64,000 bases of DNA from Nissolia schottii (taxonomy: Eukaryota > Streptophyta > Magnoliopsida > Fabales > Fabaceae): positions 205,190 through 269,189 of the forward strand of contig QANU01057663.1 of assembly GCA_003254905.1 (NCBI GenBank), written 5' to 3'. How positions within the stretch are numbered: the stretch's first letter is position 1; each line of letters begins with the position of its first letter. The position numbers and the translations under genes are program-made. Under the pieces are notes generated by a model. That model was given only the letters and a program-made list of their open reading frames with translations, searched no databases and was not told the DNA's origin. Of this stretch, positions 12,726-23,867 are shown in pieces.

Positions 12726-12860
12726 GGCTTAAATATGTTTTTAGTCCCTGTAAAATCAAAAAGTTTGTGATTGGTCCCTATAAAATTTTTCATTAGGATT
12801 TAGTCATTGAAAAAAATTTGTTTGGTTTTTAGTCTCTGCCATTAGTTGGGGACGGTTCCT
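12726..12860. mobile_element. Half of a fold-back element (single arm)
   Basis: The sequence 'ttaaatatgtttttagtccc' and the following text, through 'tttttagtctctgcc', match the left arm of the complete 361-bp fold-back at 59851-60211. The second arm is missing, so this is a truncated or decayed copy. Confidence 0.7.
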
Positions 12861-14553
12861 GCTGCCATTGTTTGTTTTTATTATTCTCTTTGTAAGGCTA
12901 GTATAGATGATCTTCCATAACTGGTTCACATGTGCTACGCAGAATCTCTAGATTTTAAACATCCATTATGTTATTTAAGGTTGTCAAATTTCAGAGTTTA
13001 AGTAAGCTCACGGAGTGTCAGCAAACTCAAATCATAAACTTGTAAGAGTTTACGTACATAAAAAAATATGTTATAAGCAATATAAGTAAGAATTAAACTT
13101 GATTAAATATTGTATTTATAATTGAAATTGAATAATGTTAACTTTAAATTAAATTAATGACGTAAATATCATAAAATACACCTTAACGCATGACACTTAG
13201 TGGTTATGTCATACTTTATTTGTATCTGTATTATTTTATAATTCAATAAAATATAGTTCAATTATGATAAATATATAAAATTAACTAAATAAATTCAATA
13301 TATATTATCTAATATAAATAAAATTGGGTAAATATCTAACAAAGTTATAAAATTTGTATATTTTAAAATAAACTCGTAAATTTATAAGTAAATTTTAACT
13401 TGTAAACTCATTAATAAAATCAATATTTTACTTAAATTTATACAAATTTATCAAAAAAAATTTACATAAATATTAATTTATTTTGTGTGATAAAATTATA
13501 AATTTATAAAATTTAATAGTTAACTCAAGAATTTAACCATTTTAATATTATTGTTAGGTATGCTTAGATGCCCAAATCTGGCGCTGAGTCAGACTTTTTC
13601 CTTTCTGCTACACATTATATAAAAAGAAAATGAATAATTGTTCTGTTAAAATTAAATACAGTTCGATCTCATTCATGGTCCCTGGTCGGTGATACGTGGC
13701 ACCTTCTCATTTGTTATCTTGCTAATCAGTAAACCTCGACCATATAAAATTCTCACCGACCCTTACAAATCTTTATGCAAAATGTCCGTGTTGGGTTTAG
13801 AGAAAGCAAGAACCTTTTGAGTATAAACAAACTAGCAAAGCCAAAAAACATAGGTAAGATTACCATTTTGGCCAATACGGTGTCACTATAGTAGTGTTAC
13901 TGCAGCGACCCCGGATTACGTATCCCAATACACACATAAAGAAAAACAAATAATAAGTGGATCTCATGAGTGTTAATAAAAAATAATAAAAGGCATGTTA
14001 TCAATTTGGTTTTGTCCATTTTAAATTATTATCCATTTAGTTGTTAAGTTTTAAGTTAAAAAAACTCTTATGTAAGAGAGGTGTTAAAGCTCTAACATAA
14101 AGGACATGTTAAGATATATATTTTTCAATTGCTTTAATCCAACAATTTAAGTTACTAAAAAAGATAATTATTGACATGATTTATAACTAAAAAATCTAAA
14201 GTTCAATCCACGTCGACCCTTATTTCGTTTGCACAATTCAACTCTTGCACAAGGGGCATGCATGTTAATATATAATATAAGCCAAGAGATCTTATTTACA
14301 AGGGATGTCTTGGAGCTTGTGCGTGAGAGGTGTGTTATCGTTATCAAATTGGTCATTTTGAGACATTTATAAAGCTAACGTAGTGGACCAAAATGATATT
14401 TATTTGAAACATAAGGACCAAATTGTTATAATAAAAAAAAGGTTAGAGACCGAAGATAATGGTAGGGGACAAAAGGGTAATTTAGCCCAAAAATAAAAGA
14501 AGATTAAAACTTTTCTGATATTAAAAGCAACTACAGTCAGCACATTACTACCT

Positions 14554-14564
14554 CTATATAAAAA
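14554..14564 (+). promoter_or_regulatory. TATA box of small membrane-protein gene
   Basis: The motif CTATATAAAAA lies about 55-65 bases before the ATG at 14618. This is the right distance for a core promoter with a short leader. It supports the neighbouring short ORF as a real gene. Confidence 0.6.
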
Positions 14565-14617
14565 CCACCTTCGCTACACAAATGCATTCCACAAAGAAAC
14601 TCATTGCCACAAAAAAA

Positions 14618-14992
14618 ATGGCATACTACTCAGATCATCAAAACTCCCAGCCAGCCCTCCCTTTGCACCTTTGTTTCTTCCTTCTCACCCTCTTCACGTT
14701 CCTTGCTTTCTCATGGTACCTAAACTACGAGCCAATAATTGAGAGCTTGATGGACCAAGTGAAGCTGGTTCTAATGGTCTCGCCACTGCTCCTCCTCCTT
14801 GTTTTGCACTTGGCATCAAACTATGGGGATGGGGGAGTCTTGTCTTCCCTGATCCCGCTTCCGGAGAGAGAGTCGCTGCACAGAGCTGGTGGAACTCCTT
14901 GGGGGGTTGGGTTGTTTCTTGTTCTTCTCCTGTTCATGGTGTCTTACCAATCTTCCTTCCAAGAGCGCTGGTTTCCTCTACTCAGCAGGTGA
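14618..14992 (+). CDS. Small plant membrane protein (uncharacterised)
   Basis: A 124-residue protein starting MAYYSDHQ. An in-frame upstream ATG at 14582 would add 12 residues. The downstream ATG is preferred because the extra residues are basic and low-complexity, but this is not certain. Three hydrophobic segments are visible: about 13-35, 44-68 and 93-114. A polar loop (PLPERESLHRAGGTPWG) separates the last two, and the protein ends FQERWFPLLSR. Proteins with this 'ERESLHRAGGTPWG ... RWFPLLSR' layout are, from memory, conserved across land plants, but their function is unknown. The gene has no intron and a TATA box just upstream. I assign no biochemical role. Confidence 0.72.
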   Translation: MAYYSDHQNSQPALPLHLCFFLLTLFTFLAFSWYLNYEPIIESLMDQVKLVLMVSPLLLLLVLHLASNYGDGGVLSSLIPLPERESLHRAGGTPWGVGLFLVLLLFMVSYQSSFQERWFPLLSR

Positions 14993-17300
14993 AAAAGGAA
15001 AGGAGTGAGTGCGTGGGCTTATTGTGATGTTTGTGACATGGAAACTTTCCTTTGTAATTAGTGTAAGCTTTGCGAGTTTTCAATATTTTTTCATTGAGAG
15101 GAGGGGTTTTCTTTTTTCTTTTTTTTCTTTTGGGGGTGGTTGGTTTACTTCTAATAACTTGTTTATATGTCTAATTTTCTTTCGGCCAAATAGTCTTTTG
15201 ATTCATGTCTTTACATAATATATCAATTTCTATCTGATTTTCGTTTCAATTGGGTTTATTACCTTTAAAATTAGGTTAAACCCTCTTTTAAAAGTGCGAT
15301 TAAATGTAAAAAAAATGATTAAATTGACTCATTTCAAAACATAGTGAATCAAATTAAACAATTATAAAATATGAGACCATAGTAATTATTTGAGTATAAC
15401 TATCGGACGAAAAGAGGATTTTACTCTTTAAAATTATTATTAGTTTGATATACTATACTTTAGTGATACATCAGAGTCACATTTGTCACAAAATCACCAA
15501 ATGGCACCACATTTCGCGAACCTTTTTCATTCCTCCAGCTTTTTAAGCGATCCTCTCGAGCGAGATCCGCCGCACGAAGCAAGATGCCACTAAGGTCGTC
15601 ATGGCAGAGAAGCTTTTCTATCTGCAGCATCACGTCCTTCATCCTTCTCATCATCGCCATGGACCCATAATTAAGCAGTATATCAAGTAAATCGTGTCCC
15701 TTACACAAATCCCTTCTATCATGAATCACCGCGCGCCTACTCGATCGATTCTCTCTTTTTTCTACCATCGTACATCTTCAAATTTTAAACCCTATCTAGG
15801 CTCTCTCTCATCCTTCCTCTTGAAATCTGAAACCCTATGTATGTGTTTGAAGCCGAAGAAGAGAGAACCCAAGGGGTTTCAGAATCGTGAACAACTCAGT
15901 GAGAATTTTTCTCATCCATTTTTTTTAGTTTTATTTTTTTGGCTTCCAAGTTTGGCTTACAAATAAATGGGTCTTAAGTGTAAGGGAGTAGTTTTGTATT
16001 TTATTAACATTTGAATTTACATACCATGCTAAATGCTGGTAATCAACACTGTGATGTGCATTATCAACTGAGGATTATATGTGATCCATATTCTTATTTG
16101 AATTTTTGAAAGGGAACCAAGAACTTCGCTTTGTGAAGTTAGTTTAATTCAATCATGCAAGGCCTCATATATAGGTTTTGCATATGACGACTACCTATCA
16201 ATTCAACTGAAAGTATAAAAAGAAATCCTTGAAATTGCAAACAATGATAGGAATAAAGTTATTAATTTGTTCAGTTTTCCCATTTATCACAACTCAATTG
16301 TTGAATTGTTTTTACATGGAAAAAGATTTTTAGTACAAAAAAAGTTTCGTGCATTTTGATCAACAAGTAATTGTATGTCTTTCCTTCCTGTTTTATTTTT
16401 TATTTTCTATCAAACTCCCTTTTCTCTTTCTTATGTGCTATCCCAAAATATTTCCTGTCGAATTGTCATTGATAGTTTAAGGGTGAGACCAATGAACAAC
16501 AATGGACACGGAGGTGGAAAAACTTGGTTGAAATTGAGTTGGAATCCATCCCTTTTGTGGACTTCAAAAAAATTTCATGTCATTTCAAGACAACGTAACA
16601 TTTTTGGCATTTCTATGGCAATGAATTGATGGACACGAGGATGATAGTTGATGTTTTTTCACGTTCTTGATGGTTGTATTTAGAGGAGTTGACGTTTTTT
16701 GTGTTCTTGACAGATACATTCAAACGAGCTACACACCTGAGATCAAAAATAGTTAACAAGTCATCCAAATTTAAATTTAAATTGAAACAAGTAGCTTTGG
16801 CATCAGAATTCAAATATGTAGATAGTCAAATACAAAAGGCGGGCGGGATAAATGTTGATATTCAAATTTGTAATTGTCAAAGAAGCCAAGGTTGAAGTTG
16901 TAACTGTCAAAGGTGCCCAAATTCAAATAGTAACCGTCAGAGGTGTTTTTCTCTCTTATAAATAAAAGTGGGCTCTCTGCATTTTAGGTATCTTTTGGGT
17001 TCCACAAACTTGTAACACCCTCAAACAAGCATCCACGCCGCAATGACATCCTAGAGTATGGGGAAAATCAGGTTCATGTGCTAGAACTCACTTCTTTAGA
17101 TTCCCCCTCCATATTTACATTTTGTTAGTTCATTTACTATTTGTAAAATACTTTTTACATTTAATGTTATCATTTCCTCATCCCCTTTCTTCTTCTCTCC
17201 TCATCCTTTTCTATTTACTAAACTTGCTCACTTCCTTCTCCCCTTTCTTTTCCTTTATTGCACTTATAAACCAAAATCGACCACAAAAAAGATACTTTAG
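14993..17300. other. Intergenic
   Basis: No recognised gene. A minus-strand open frame at 15460-15768 (102 codons, MVEKRENRSS start) has rather protein-like composition but no motif I know. It may be a decayed gene or gene fragment. About 16630-17010 has a TATA-like CTTATAAATAAAAG (about 16954) and repeated 'gtaactgtcaaaggtg'-type phrases, suggesting an old LTR that I cannot bound. Confidence 0.4.
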
Positions 17301-17366
17301 TTAATGTCAAAAGATCTAGAATTGACACTAAGAACGACTTTGTAAAAACAAAAACTAATATTGCTA

Positions 17367-18175
17367 TTGGTCTGAGTTCGTTGAGAACAGTTCTTTAATG
17401 ACACCGATCTTCAATTCGTCATAGATGAATTTGTCTTCACATTGTAATCGGGTTCGTTGAGAATAGTTAGTAATTGAAACCGATTTGTCAGCAATGTTAG
17501 GTTGGTTAAAAATAGCCAGTAATTGACATCGATTTGTTAAAAATGTCAGGTTCGTTGAGAACAATCAGTAATTGACATCAAGTTTTTCAAAAACATTGGA
17601 TTCATAAAGAACAGTCTATGCTTGACACCAATGGTAAAATCGTGGATTTTTTACTTACTTATGGGGACAAAATGGTTATATTCACATAGTATGGTGTATG
17701 AAAAAAATATTACGGATGTATAGTTACTTTTTCTGAAATCAGTCACTTACCGTGCTGATTTTAGCGATTAGAAAATTTATTTTTTTTTAATTTTTTTTGT
17801 CTGAAATCGCCACAGTGTGTGGTGATTTCGGACTTTTCAAAACTTTTTTTTTCCCCTCACTCTAAAATTGCCAAGCTCCACCTCGATTTCAGACTGTTTT
17901 TTTTTTCTTCCAAATAATCCTGAAATTGCCACAGTGCCCCCATACTTTCGTAAATTCTTCCCACGGCCCATAATTTGGGAATTTGCCACTTCAAAACCCA
18001 CCCCTATGTATAAACCCCTAAAATCGTCAAATAAACATTGTGTTCATTGAGAACAATCTATAATTGACACTAACATATAAGTTGTTAAAAGAAAAAGCTT
18101 TATTTGGTACTAAACGTCGAGTTCATTTAGAATAGTCCTTTAGTGACCCTGAAAATAGGTTCATCAAGAGAAGTA
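17367..18175. repeat. Diverged ~60-base tandem array, interrupted
   Basis: Units of the form 'ggttcgttgagaacagt' + 'agtaattgacaccgattt' recur at about 17375, 17448, 17505, 17550 and 17607. They recur again, after an interruption, at about 18042 and 18121. The interruption is exactly the hairpin-array element 17644-18018 with its 9-bp TSD. The array itself is noncoding and strongly diverged. Confidence 0.75.
17644..18018. mobile_element. Hairpin-array element, copy 3 (9-bp TSD)
   Basis: A 375-bp element flanked by the perfect 9-bp direct repeat TAAAATCGT (17635-17643 and 18019-18027). It interrupts a tandem array that resumes on the far side, which independently confirms both ends. The left end GGATTTTTTACTTACTTATG is nearly identical to the left end of copy 2. 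The interior has palindromes of the same type with a slightly different core: TCTGAAATCGCCACAG paired with GTGATTTCGGAC at about 17800-17835, and further arms to 17990. No coding capacity. Confidence 0.82.
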
Positions 18176-20090
18176 TTAGTATAACATTTACACCCACTTT
18201 ACATTGAATTTTGACACATTTATTATCTATTATAATATATAAATTTTGATGCCCATATGTAGCATATATATTTCCATATCATCCAATTTGATTAGGTGGA
18301 ATTCTTACGGCCTTTTCTCACAACCCTTCTTTGTCGGTCATTCCCATAACCTACTGCAATAAGATCATTAGTTCATTACTCATAACTTCTTCCCATAATA
18401 AATAAAATATTTGTGTCTATTACGTGAATAAGATCTTTGTTCCACCACAATATAATTTTTTTTATTACGAAGACAATCATCATTACCTTCAGTTAATTTT
18501 TAGAAAATAAGGAAATACCTTTTGGTGGATTTCTACATCATCATTTTCTATGAGCTCCTCAACATGGGTACCCTACAACCCTTTGTGTCGCACCCTCTAA
18601 GCAGCCTACTTTGCCACCACATTACTGCCATCACAATCCACCTCCACCTTGCCACAAAATGCAACCACCCCTTACTTTAGACTATGATTATAAAGTGTGA
18701 ACCACAAGTACTAGGAAGAATGACAGTTGATGGACCATTGGTTTGCAATGTACCACTAACGATGCCATATATGAACTTGCTCGTGGACGAGACCACAACC
18801 GTGAAGGAGGCAGCGACCACAACTAAAAAAGAGCTTATGACGATCTTGGCGACCATTAAGACACCGTCAAAATGTGGAAGTGTAAGAGCCGCCCAAGCAC
18901 CCCCCGCGCTACATATGTGTGGACTTGTGGTGAAGAAGACACATTGGCATTTAAGCAGAGATGCAACTGAGACCACCAACAATGATAAATGAAGAGGACG
19001 ACATGACTACAAATGGCAACAAACAAGGGTGTTCTTAATGGGGCTGACCCTAATCTGTCCAACATGGGCCAATTATCTTGAATGTTATGCTATCTATCAT
19101 TCACAATGATGTGGTTCTTTCTTTCATTTCTCATACTTGCTATATTTGTCGAAATGCATACGTTTATATCACATTAGATTATTAAACTTTACCTTATTAA
19201 AACAACATCTACTAAGTACTAAACTTCTTTACCCGTGCATCGCGCGAATCTAAATCTAGTTCTCTACTAATATGAGACTCCACAAAGAGAAACTATTTCT
19301 ATTCCCCAAATTGAGATCTAGAAACAACGTGAAATTATCGATTATTTGTTGTCGACATCAGGAGACAAAATTCACTTAAAACATTATCTTATTTTAATGA
19401 TATCTTTAATCTAATTGGTTGGTATTTTTTTCGTGCATTGTCACTCAAAACCTTATCCAACTATATAGCAATCCTATTTTAACATATCAATCACCACACA
19501 AATTATCCATTGGATGCTCATCACATCTATATATCTATCTAATAATGTCATATGTATTGTTCATACAGTGCTTATAAACAATATACATCTTTTCTTTTTA
19601 AACCTTTTTCTCTTAATTTTATTTGTTGTATAACTTTACCTCGTCACTAATGCATGAGTAAATAACTAATTTGATTATAATATGTTTATTTTGACATCAA
19701 TTTAGTACTAAAATTTGGTTACAACAATTTAATTTTGACATTTTTATTTTAACACCAACTTGATCATGGATTTTTTATGACATCAATTTAGTCCTAATAT
19801 TACAAAATTTGGTATCAATTTAGTCTTAGTTTCCTATGAGTTTTCCTTCAAGAAAATGTGTTTTTATCCCCATGTAATGGTAGGGAAAGTTTCAAATTTG
19901 TCTTAGATCTTAGGGTTTTCTACATGTGCTTTTGTTTCTAGCCTTGTTTTTGAGTATCTTACAAAGTGCTAAGAGTTTTCTTGAAGTGATTTTCTTGTAA
20001 AAAGAGTTTTCTACTAAGTTAGGGTTTTGATGAACTTAGATCTTTGCCAAGGATTGTTTTAGGCCTTAAAGTTTTGTTTTTGTTGCCTTG
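18176..20090. other. Intergenic, nothing assigned
   Basis: AT-rich DNA. Two overlapping open frames on opposite strands at 18677-18992 shadow each other and have no motif, so neither is called. No repeat could be bounded here. Confidence 0.4.
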
Positions 20091-20231
20091 ATGAGATTCC
20101 TATGATCCATGGTTTGTCTCTAACATAAACTATGACTTGACTTTCAGAATTAACCAAGAGGTGAAGGACTAGTGTTATTTCGACCCTAGTTACTCTTAGG
20201 GAGATAATGTTTTTTTGTTTGTAAAGTTTAT

Positions 20232-21736
20232 TGATAAGTATCATATTTTGATATTTCTAGAAGCTTAATTGACACTTATCCACTTTGTTTTACATGAATT
20301 TACAAACGTATTCCCCATTTTTCATACAATTGTAATAATATCTAAAAGATAGATACATTTATGGATAAATTAATACAATCTTTGGCAAAATTCTCATGAA
20401 ACAGAAAAGAAAGACAAACAAAAGAGCATGAAGATCGAGAACAAGAAAGAAGCCATCTGCACCGCTGAACGCTATGCTCAGCTCTCAGAAAGCCATTGTT
20501 GAGCGCAACGCTCAGCGCCCATCAAGCCATCGCTCAGCGCTCCGCTAAGCGGCTCACTGAGCGCCGCCGCTTCTTTTGAAGGTCAACATCGCTATCCGCC
20601 AAGAAAGACTCAGAAAGTTCAAGCCGCCTCCACCTAACTCCGCTGAGCGCACCGCTGAGCGGACCAAGCGGGGTCAGATTTTGCCTATAAATAGGAAGGC
20701 AACCTGCAGCTTAAAAATCACTTTTTCCATCACTTTCCATCCATTCTCTCTATACTATACACTCCATACTTGAGTTAAGAATAGGAAGAAAGGTTTAGGA
20801 GTTAGAGAATCCCTTAGGGAAAATGCTGGAGAAATTCCAAGGGTTGTAGTTCGTGGTGGAAGTGTGCAAACAAACCACTGTGCTCGTCAACCTGCTGCTT
20901 TCTTTAAAGTTCTTGTAAGCTTGTAAACTATCCATGTTTATGGATAGCTAACTTTTCTTCTTGTTGGGGTTTGATGCGTTGTATTCCTTAAATGTATCCA
21001 TCTTGACTTGTGTTGTATTGATCTATGATTGTTTTATGCTTTTAATGGTTTGATCTTGTACTTAATGCTAGTCTTGGTTTAGCTTATTGAACCTTGATTT
21101 GAGACTTAATTGTGTGAGTGAAAGCTACACCATTGAGTTATAATCAAATTAGGTTTTAATCTTGTTATTCTAAGCTCGATGTTATGCTTAATTGTTTGTG
21201 AATGAAAGTTGCAATCACTAAGTATAATCTGGATCAATTCATCTAATTCTTAGTTGCCGTAATTGGAATGAGGAATTAGTCGTTATAACATCTGAATTAA
21301 CATCGATTTACTTTGTTAAATTGCGTAAGAGATTGGCAAGATAACATTGAACAATCGAGTGATCTTAACATGCTTGAAAGAGATGATTAAGTTAAGAACT
21401 GGTGGCGATAAAATCAAGAACTCATAGATCACATCCACTAAGTTACTGGTTACGTTAAAGTAGTATTTGCTAATCAAATCCCAACATCTTTCTTTACTAT
21501 CCAAGCTCAATTTGATTTACATTTTACTCTTTTAATTAATTTCTTTTGTTAATTTTCCAACAAACCAACCATTTCTCATTGCTTGAATTATCACAACTCA
21601 AAGAACGATTGTTTTAAAGCACCATTCCCAGAGGACGACAACCCTTCACACTGTACTGCAATTGAATCCCTCGAGGATTTGAAAGTAAAGCAGTAGACAG
21701 AAAACAAACTAGAGAGTACAAATAAAGCTTTCAACA
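20232..21736 (+). mobile_element. Solo LTR, gypsy-like, TSD TTTAT
   Basis: A 1505-bp sequence begins TGATAAGTATCA and ends CTTTCAACA, the TG...CA ends of an LTR. It is flanked by the perfect 5-bp repeat TTTAT (20227-20231 and 21737-21741). The U3 part carries many copies of the octamer GCTGAGCG or GCTCAGCG (about 20460-20670). A CTATAAATAG TATA box follows at about 20685. No internal coding region or second LTR exists, so it is best read as a solo LTR left by recombination between two LTRs. It inserted in the middle of an older tandem array. Confidence 0.85.
20684..20694 (+). promoter_or_regulatory. LTR TATA box
   Basis: CTATAAATAG lies downstream of the GCTGAGCG-repeat region of the solo LTR, the expected position for the U3 promoter of the retroelement. 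It is probably relictual. Confidence 0.6.
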
Positions 21737-22866
21737 TTTATGGTGTTTAAGTGATCTATGGTGATTTCCAGCATAAACCACGATAAGTTTGTGGAATAAG
21801 CCAAGAAATGATGGAGTTGTGTTTATTTTCTTAGAATTTCTGCCTTCAGTGTATATTTTCATGAGAGTTGTGTTTTTTATGTTTGATGATGTTTAAATGA
21901 TTCATGGCTTGTCTCTAACATAGAATATGATATGAGTTTTAGGACAAGCCAACAGGTGATAAACTTGTGTTTTTCTTTCATGATCATTTTGGTTTGGTGT
22001 TTGTAATCCCATAGGAGTTTTATTTGTTTAAGTTTGATAATGTTTAGATGATCAACGGTTTGTCCCTAGCATAAACTATGATACAAGTTTTAGGACAAAC
22101 CAAGAGGTGATGAACTTATGTTTCCTCTCTATGCGATATCTAGCCTTTATGTGCTTAAGAACTTAGAGTTTTGTTTGTTGGTACTTTGTGATGTTTAGAT
22201 GATCCGTGGTTTGCTCCTAACATAAACTATGATATGAATTTAGGGCAAGATGTGATAGACTCATATGCTTTATCCCTTTTAGGGTTTTGATTCTCAAACA
22301 GTCTTATTCTTGAGTATTTTGCTTATTGAATGTTGAGTAGGTCCCTATGATCCGTGGTTATTTCAAGCACAAATGATAATATGAGTTCTTAGAATAAACC
22401 AAAGAGTGATGGACTAGTGTTTCCTTGGAGGTGGTTTCGGCCACCATGGTGTATGTAGCTAGGGTTTTGATTTTCATGAAAGTTGTTTAAACGTTTTAGT
22501 TCTTAAGGTGTCAATGAGTATCATTGAATGATGGCATATGGTCATCTGATTCTAGAACTAGGACTAACCCCCATAATTGTGGGAAAATGAACTTAATGAT
22601 GGATTGGTGGTCATGGGACCCTATAATATGTATGCATAAATTTTAGCGTGGGAGTACTATAAGTATGATTTAAGTTATGTCTATTAATTGATGGTTAACA
22701 TTATGTTTGCGATTTTGATGGGAATGTTCTCATGTGCTAAATGATATGTGTGTCGATGTTATATGTGATTACCATATGATATAACTATGATGATGTTTAT
22801 TCCTATAATTATGCTTATTCAATTTCATATTCTAAATTATTGATTATGTTATGATATGGAAGCATG

Positions 22867-23460
22867 TGTAACACCCTAGCTAGTTGCTTACGCTTAAGTC
22901 GTAAGCAATGCTCACTAGTTTGTTACTTCTCGACTGGATTACTTTTAGTCCTATTTTACTTTTGAAAATATCCTTTAACTGAAAATATGGACCAATTTAA
23001 AACTTTTTACTTATTCAGTGAAGTAGAAAATATGAGCCGTGATTATAACGATGGGTATATACAAGCAAGAGGTTATAAACGAATTACGGCGTTTGACAGT
23101 ACAACACATAAGTAGATAAAACGAAACATGGAAGTCGTAATATACATTCATTCATATTTGGTCCAAGAATAGTTGCACACTTAGTTACATTATATACATA
23201 AATATACAATTAATACATAATTATTGTCAAGAGGCTAATGGCATAGTTAACTCCATTTAGCCTATACAAAATGCATGTACACAATATCTAAAATACTAGG
23301 CAGAAGTCACGATTCCGTTGTCCATGTCAAGGTTAGATCGCTATCTCACTAGGGTACCCTATCGCCAAGATGTCCACTTTCCTTGGAAAAGCCAATTTGA
23401 AAAGGATCTTTGACATTTTGATTGGCAATTAGAAAATCTATCCATCCAAGCCTCCCATAC
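22867..23460 (-). mobile_element. Gypsy-like LTR remnant, family shared with 56.0 kb
   Basis: From TGTAACACCC at 22867 the sequence is clearly similar, over several hundred bases, to the stretch starting at 56022. Shared phrases are 'taagctcactag'-like text, 'acttttgaaaatat', 'gaccaatttaaaactttt' and 'ggtccaagaat'. In the second copy the boundary is next to a primer-binding site, which fixes this as an LTR edge read on the minus strand. The far end (about 23300-23460) is not resolved. Confidence 0.65.
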
Positions 23461-23465
23461 ACTAC

Positions 23466-23867
23466 TCAGTAGCCTCCGGAACTGCTGTCCTCGGCATCCT
23501 CCTGTGATGCTTCCTCCTCTGGGTCCTCTTGGTGATCCTCCTCCTCGTCTGAGTCCTCCTCCTCGGGGTCTTCCTCCTCAGATATCCACCATAGGTGTGC
23601 CATCCAAGCAGCCCTGTGCAAAGCTGGATACCAGAGGGCAAAGCTTGAAGGTCCTGCCTTCGCATCGTGTGCTCTGGGAGTCAGGGTAACTTTCTTCCTT
23701 GCTATCTTACGAAGGTGAGAACCCTGATGCTCTACGAGCTGATCCTTGTTAGGTACAGGTCCAGGATCCTCCTCGATGATCTTCTCATACTGGTTTGACT
23801 TGGCATCCTCAATGGTAATGGGAGTGTTATAATCCAATCTGGGGGCTAGAGAGGGGTTTGGAGCCAC
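23466..23867 (-). CDS. Acidic-tail ORF next to gypsy LTR (TE remnant)
   Basis: A 133-codon open frame starts MAPNPSLAPRLD. A basic middle (about residues 50-72) is followed by a strongly acidic tail of EEEDPEEEDSD-type repeats (about 97-125), ending SSSGGY. It lies just inside an LTR edge in the same orientation, at the 3' side of what would be the internal region. Acidic low-complexity stretches of this kind occur in ORFs of legume retroelements, so I read it as a retroelement leftover rather than a host gene. No catalytic motif is present. It could also be a truncated host-gene fragment. Confidence 0.4.
   Translation of the reverse strand: MAPNPSLAPRLDYNTPITIEDAKSNQYEKIIEEDPGPVPNKDQLVEHQGSHLRKIARKKVTLTPRAHDAKAGPSSFALWYPALHRAAWMAHLWWISEEEDPEEEDSDEEEDHQEDPEEEASQEDAEDSSSGGY

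Larger units (their letters stand above)
7470..14550. other. Intergenic, repeat-rich
   Basis: No protein gene is supported. The identifiable parts are a three-unit tandem repeat (8673-8836), a minus-strand SINE (9131-9319), two hairpin-array elements (9662-10005 and 11905-12529) and half of a fold-back element (12726-12860), listed separately. An AT-rich palindromic stretch at about 10602-10752 may be another small fold-back. About 12900-14500 is AT-rich DNA in which I see nothing more. Confidence 0.6.
20092..22440. repeat. Diverged ~150-base tandem array, split by a solo LTR
   Basis: A unit containing 'gatgatccatggtttgtctc', 'taacataaactatgat' and 'aggacaaaccaagaggtgat' recurs at about 20095, 21750, 21890, 22045, 22195 and 22345, so at least six units. 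The first is separated from the others by the solo LTR at 20232-21736. Without that insertion the array would be continuous. The units are well diverged, so the array is old. It is noncoding. Confidence 0.8.

Noticed and set aside
15460-15768. 102-codon minus-strand frame (MVEKRENRSS)
   Set aside because: Composition is protein-like, but there is no known motif, no clear promoter and no partner exon. Kept only as a note in the intergenic entry.
18677-18992. Two overlapping frames on opposite strands
   Set aside because: Mutual shadows with no motif, so neither can be preferred.
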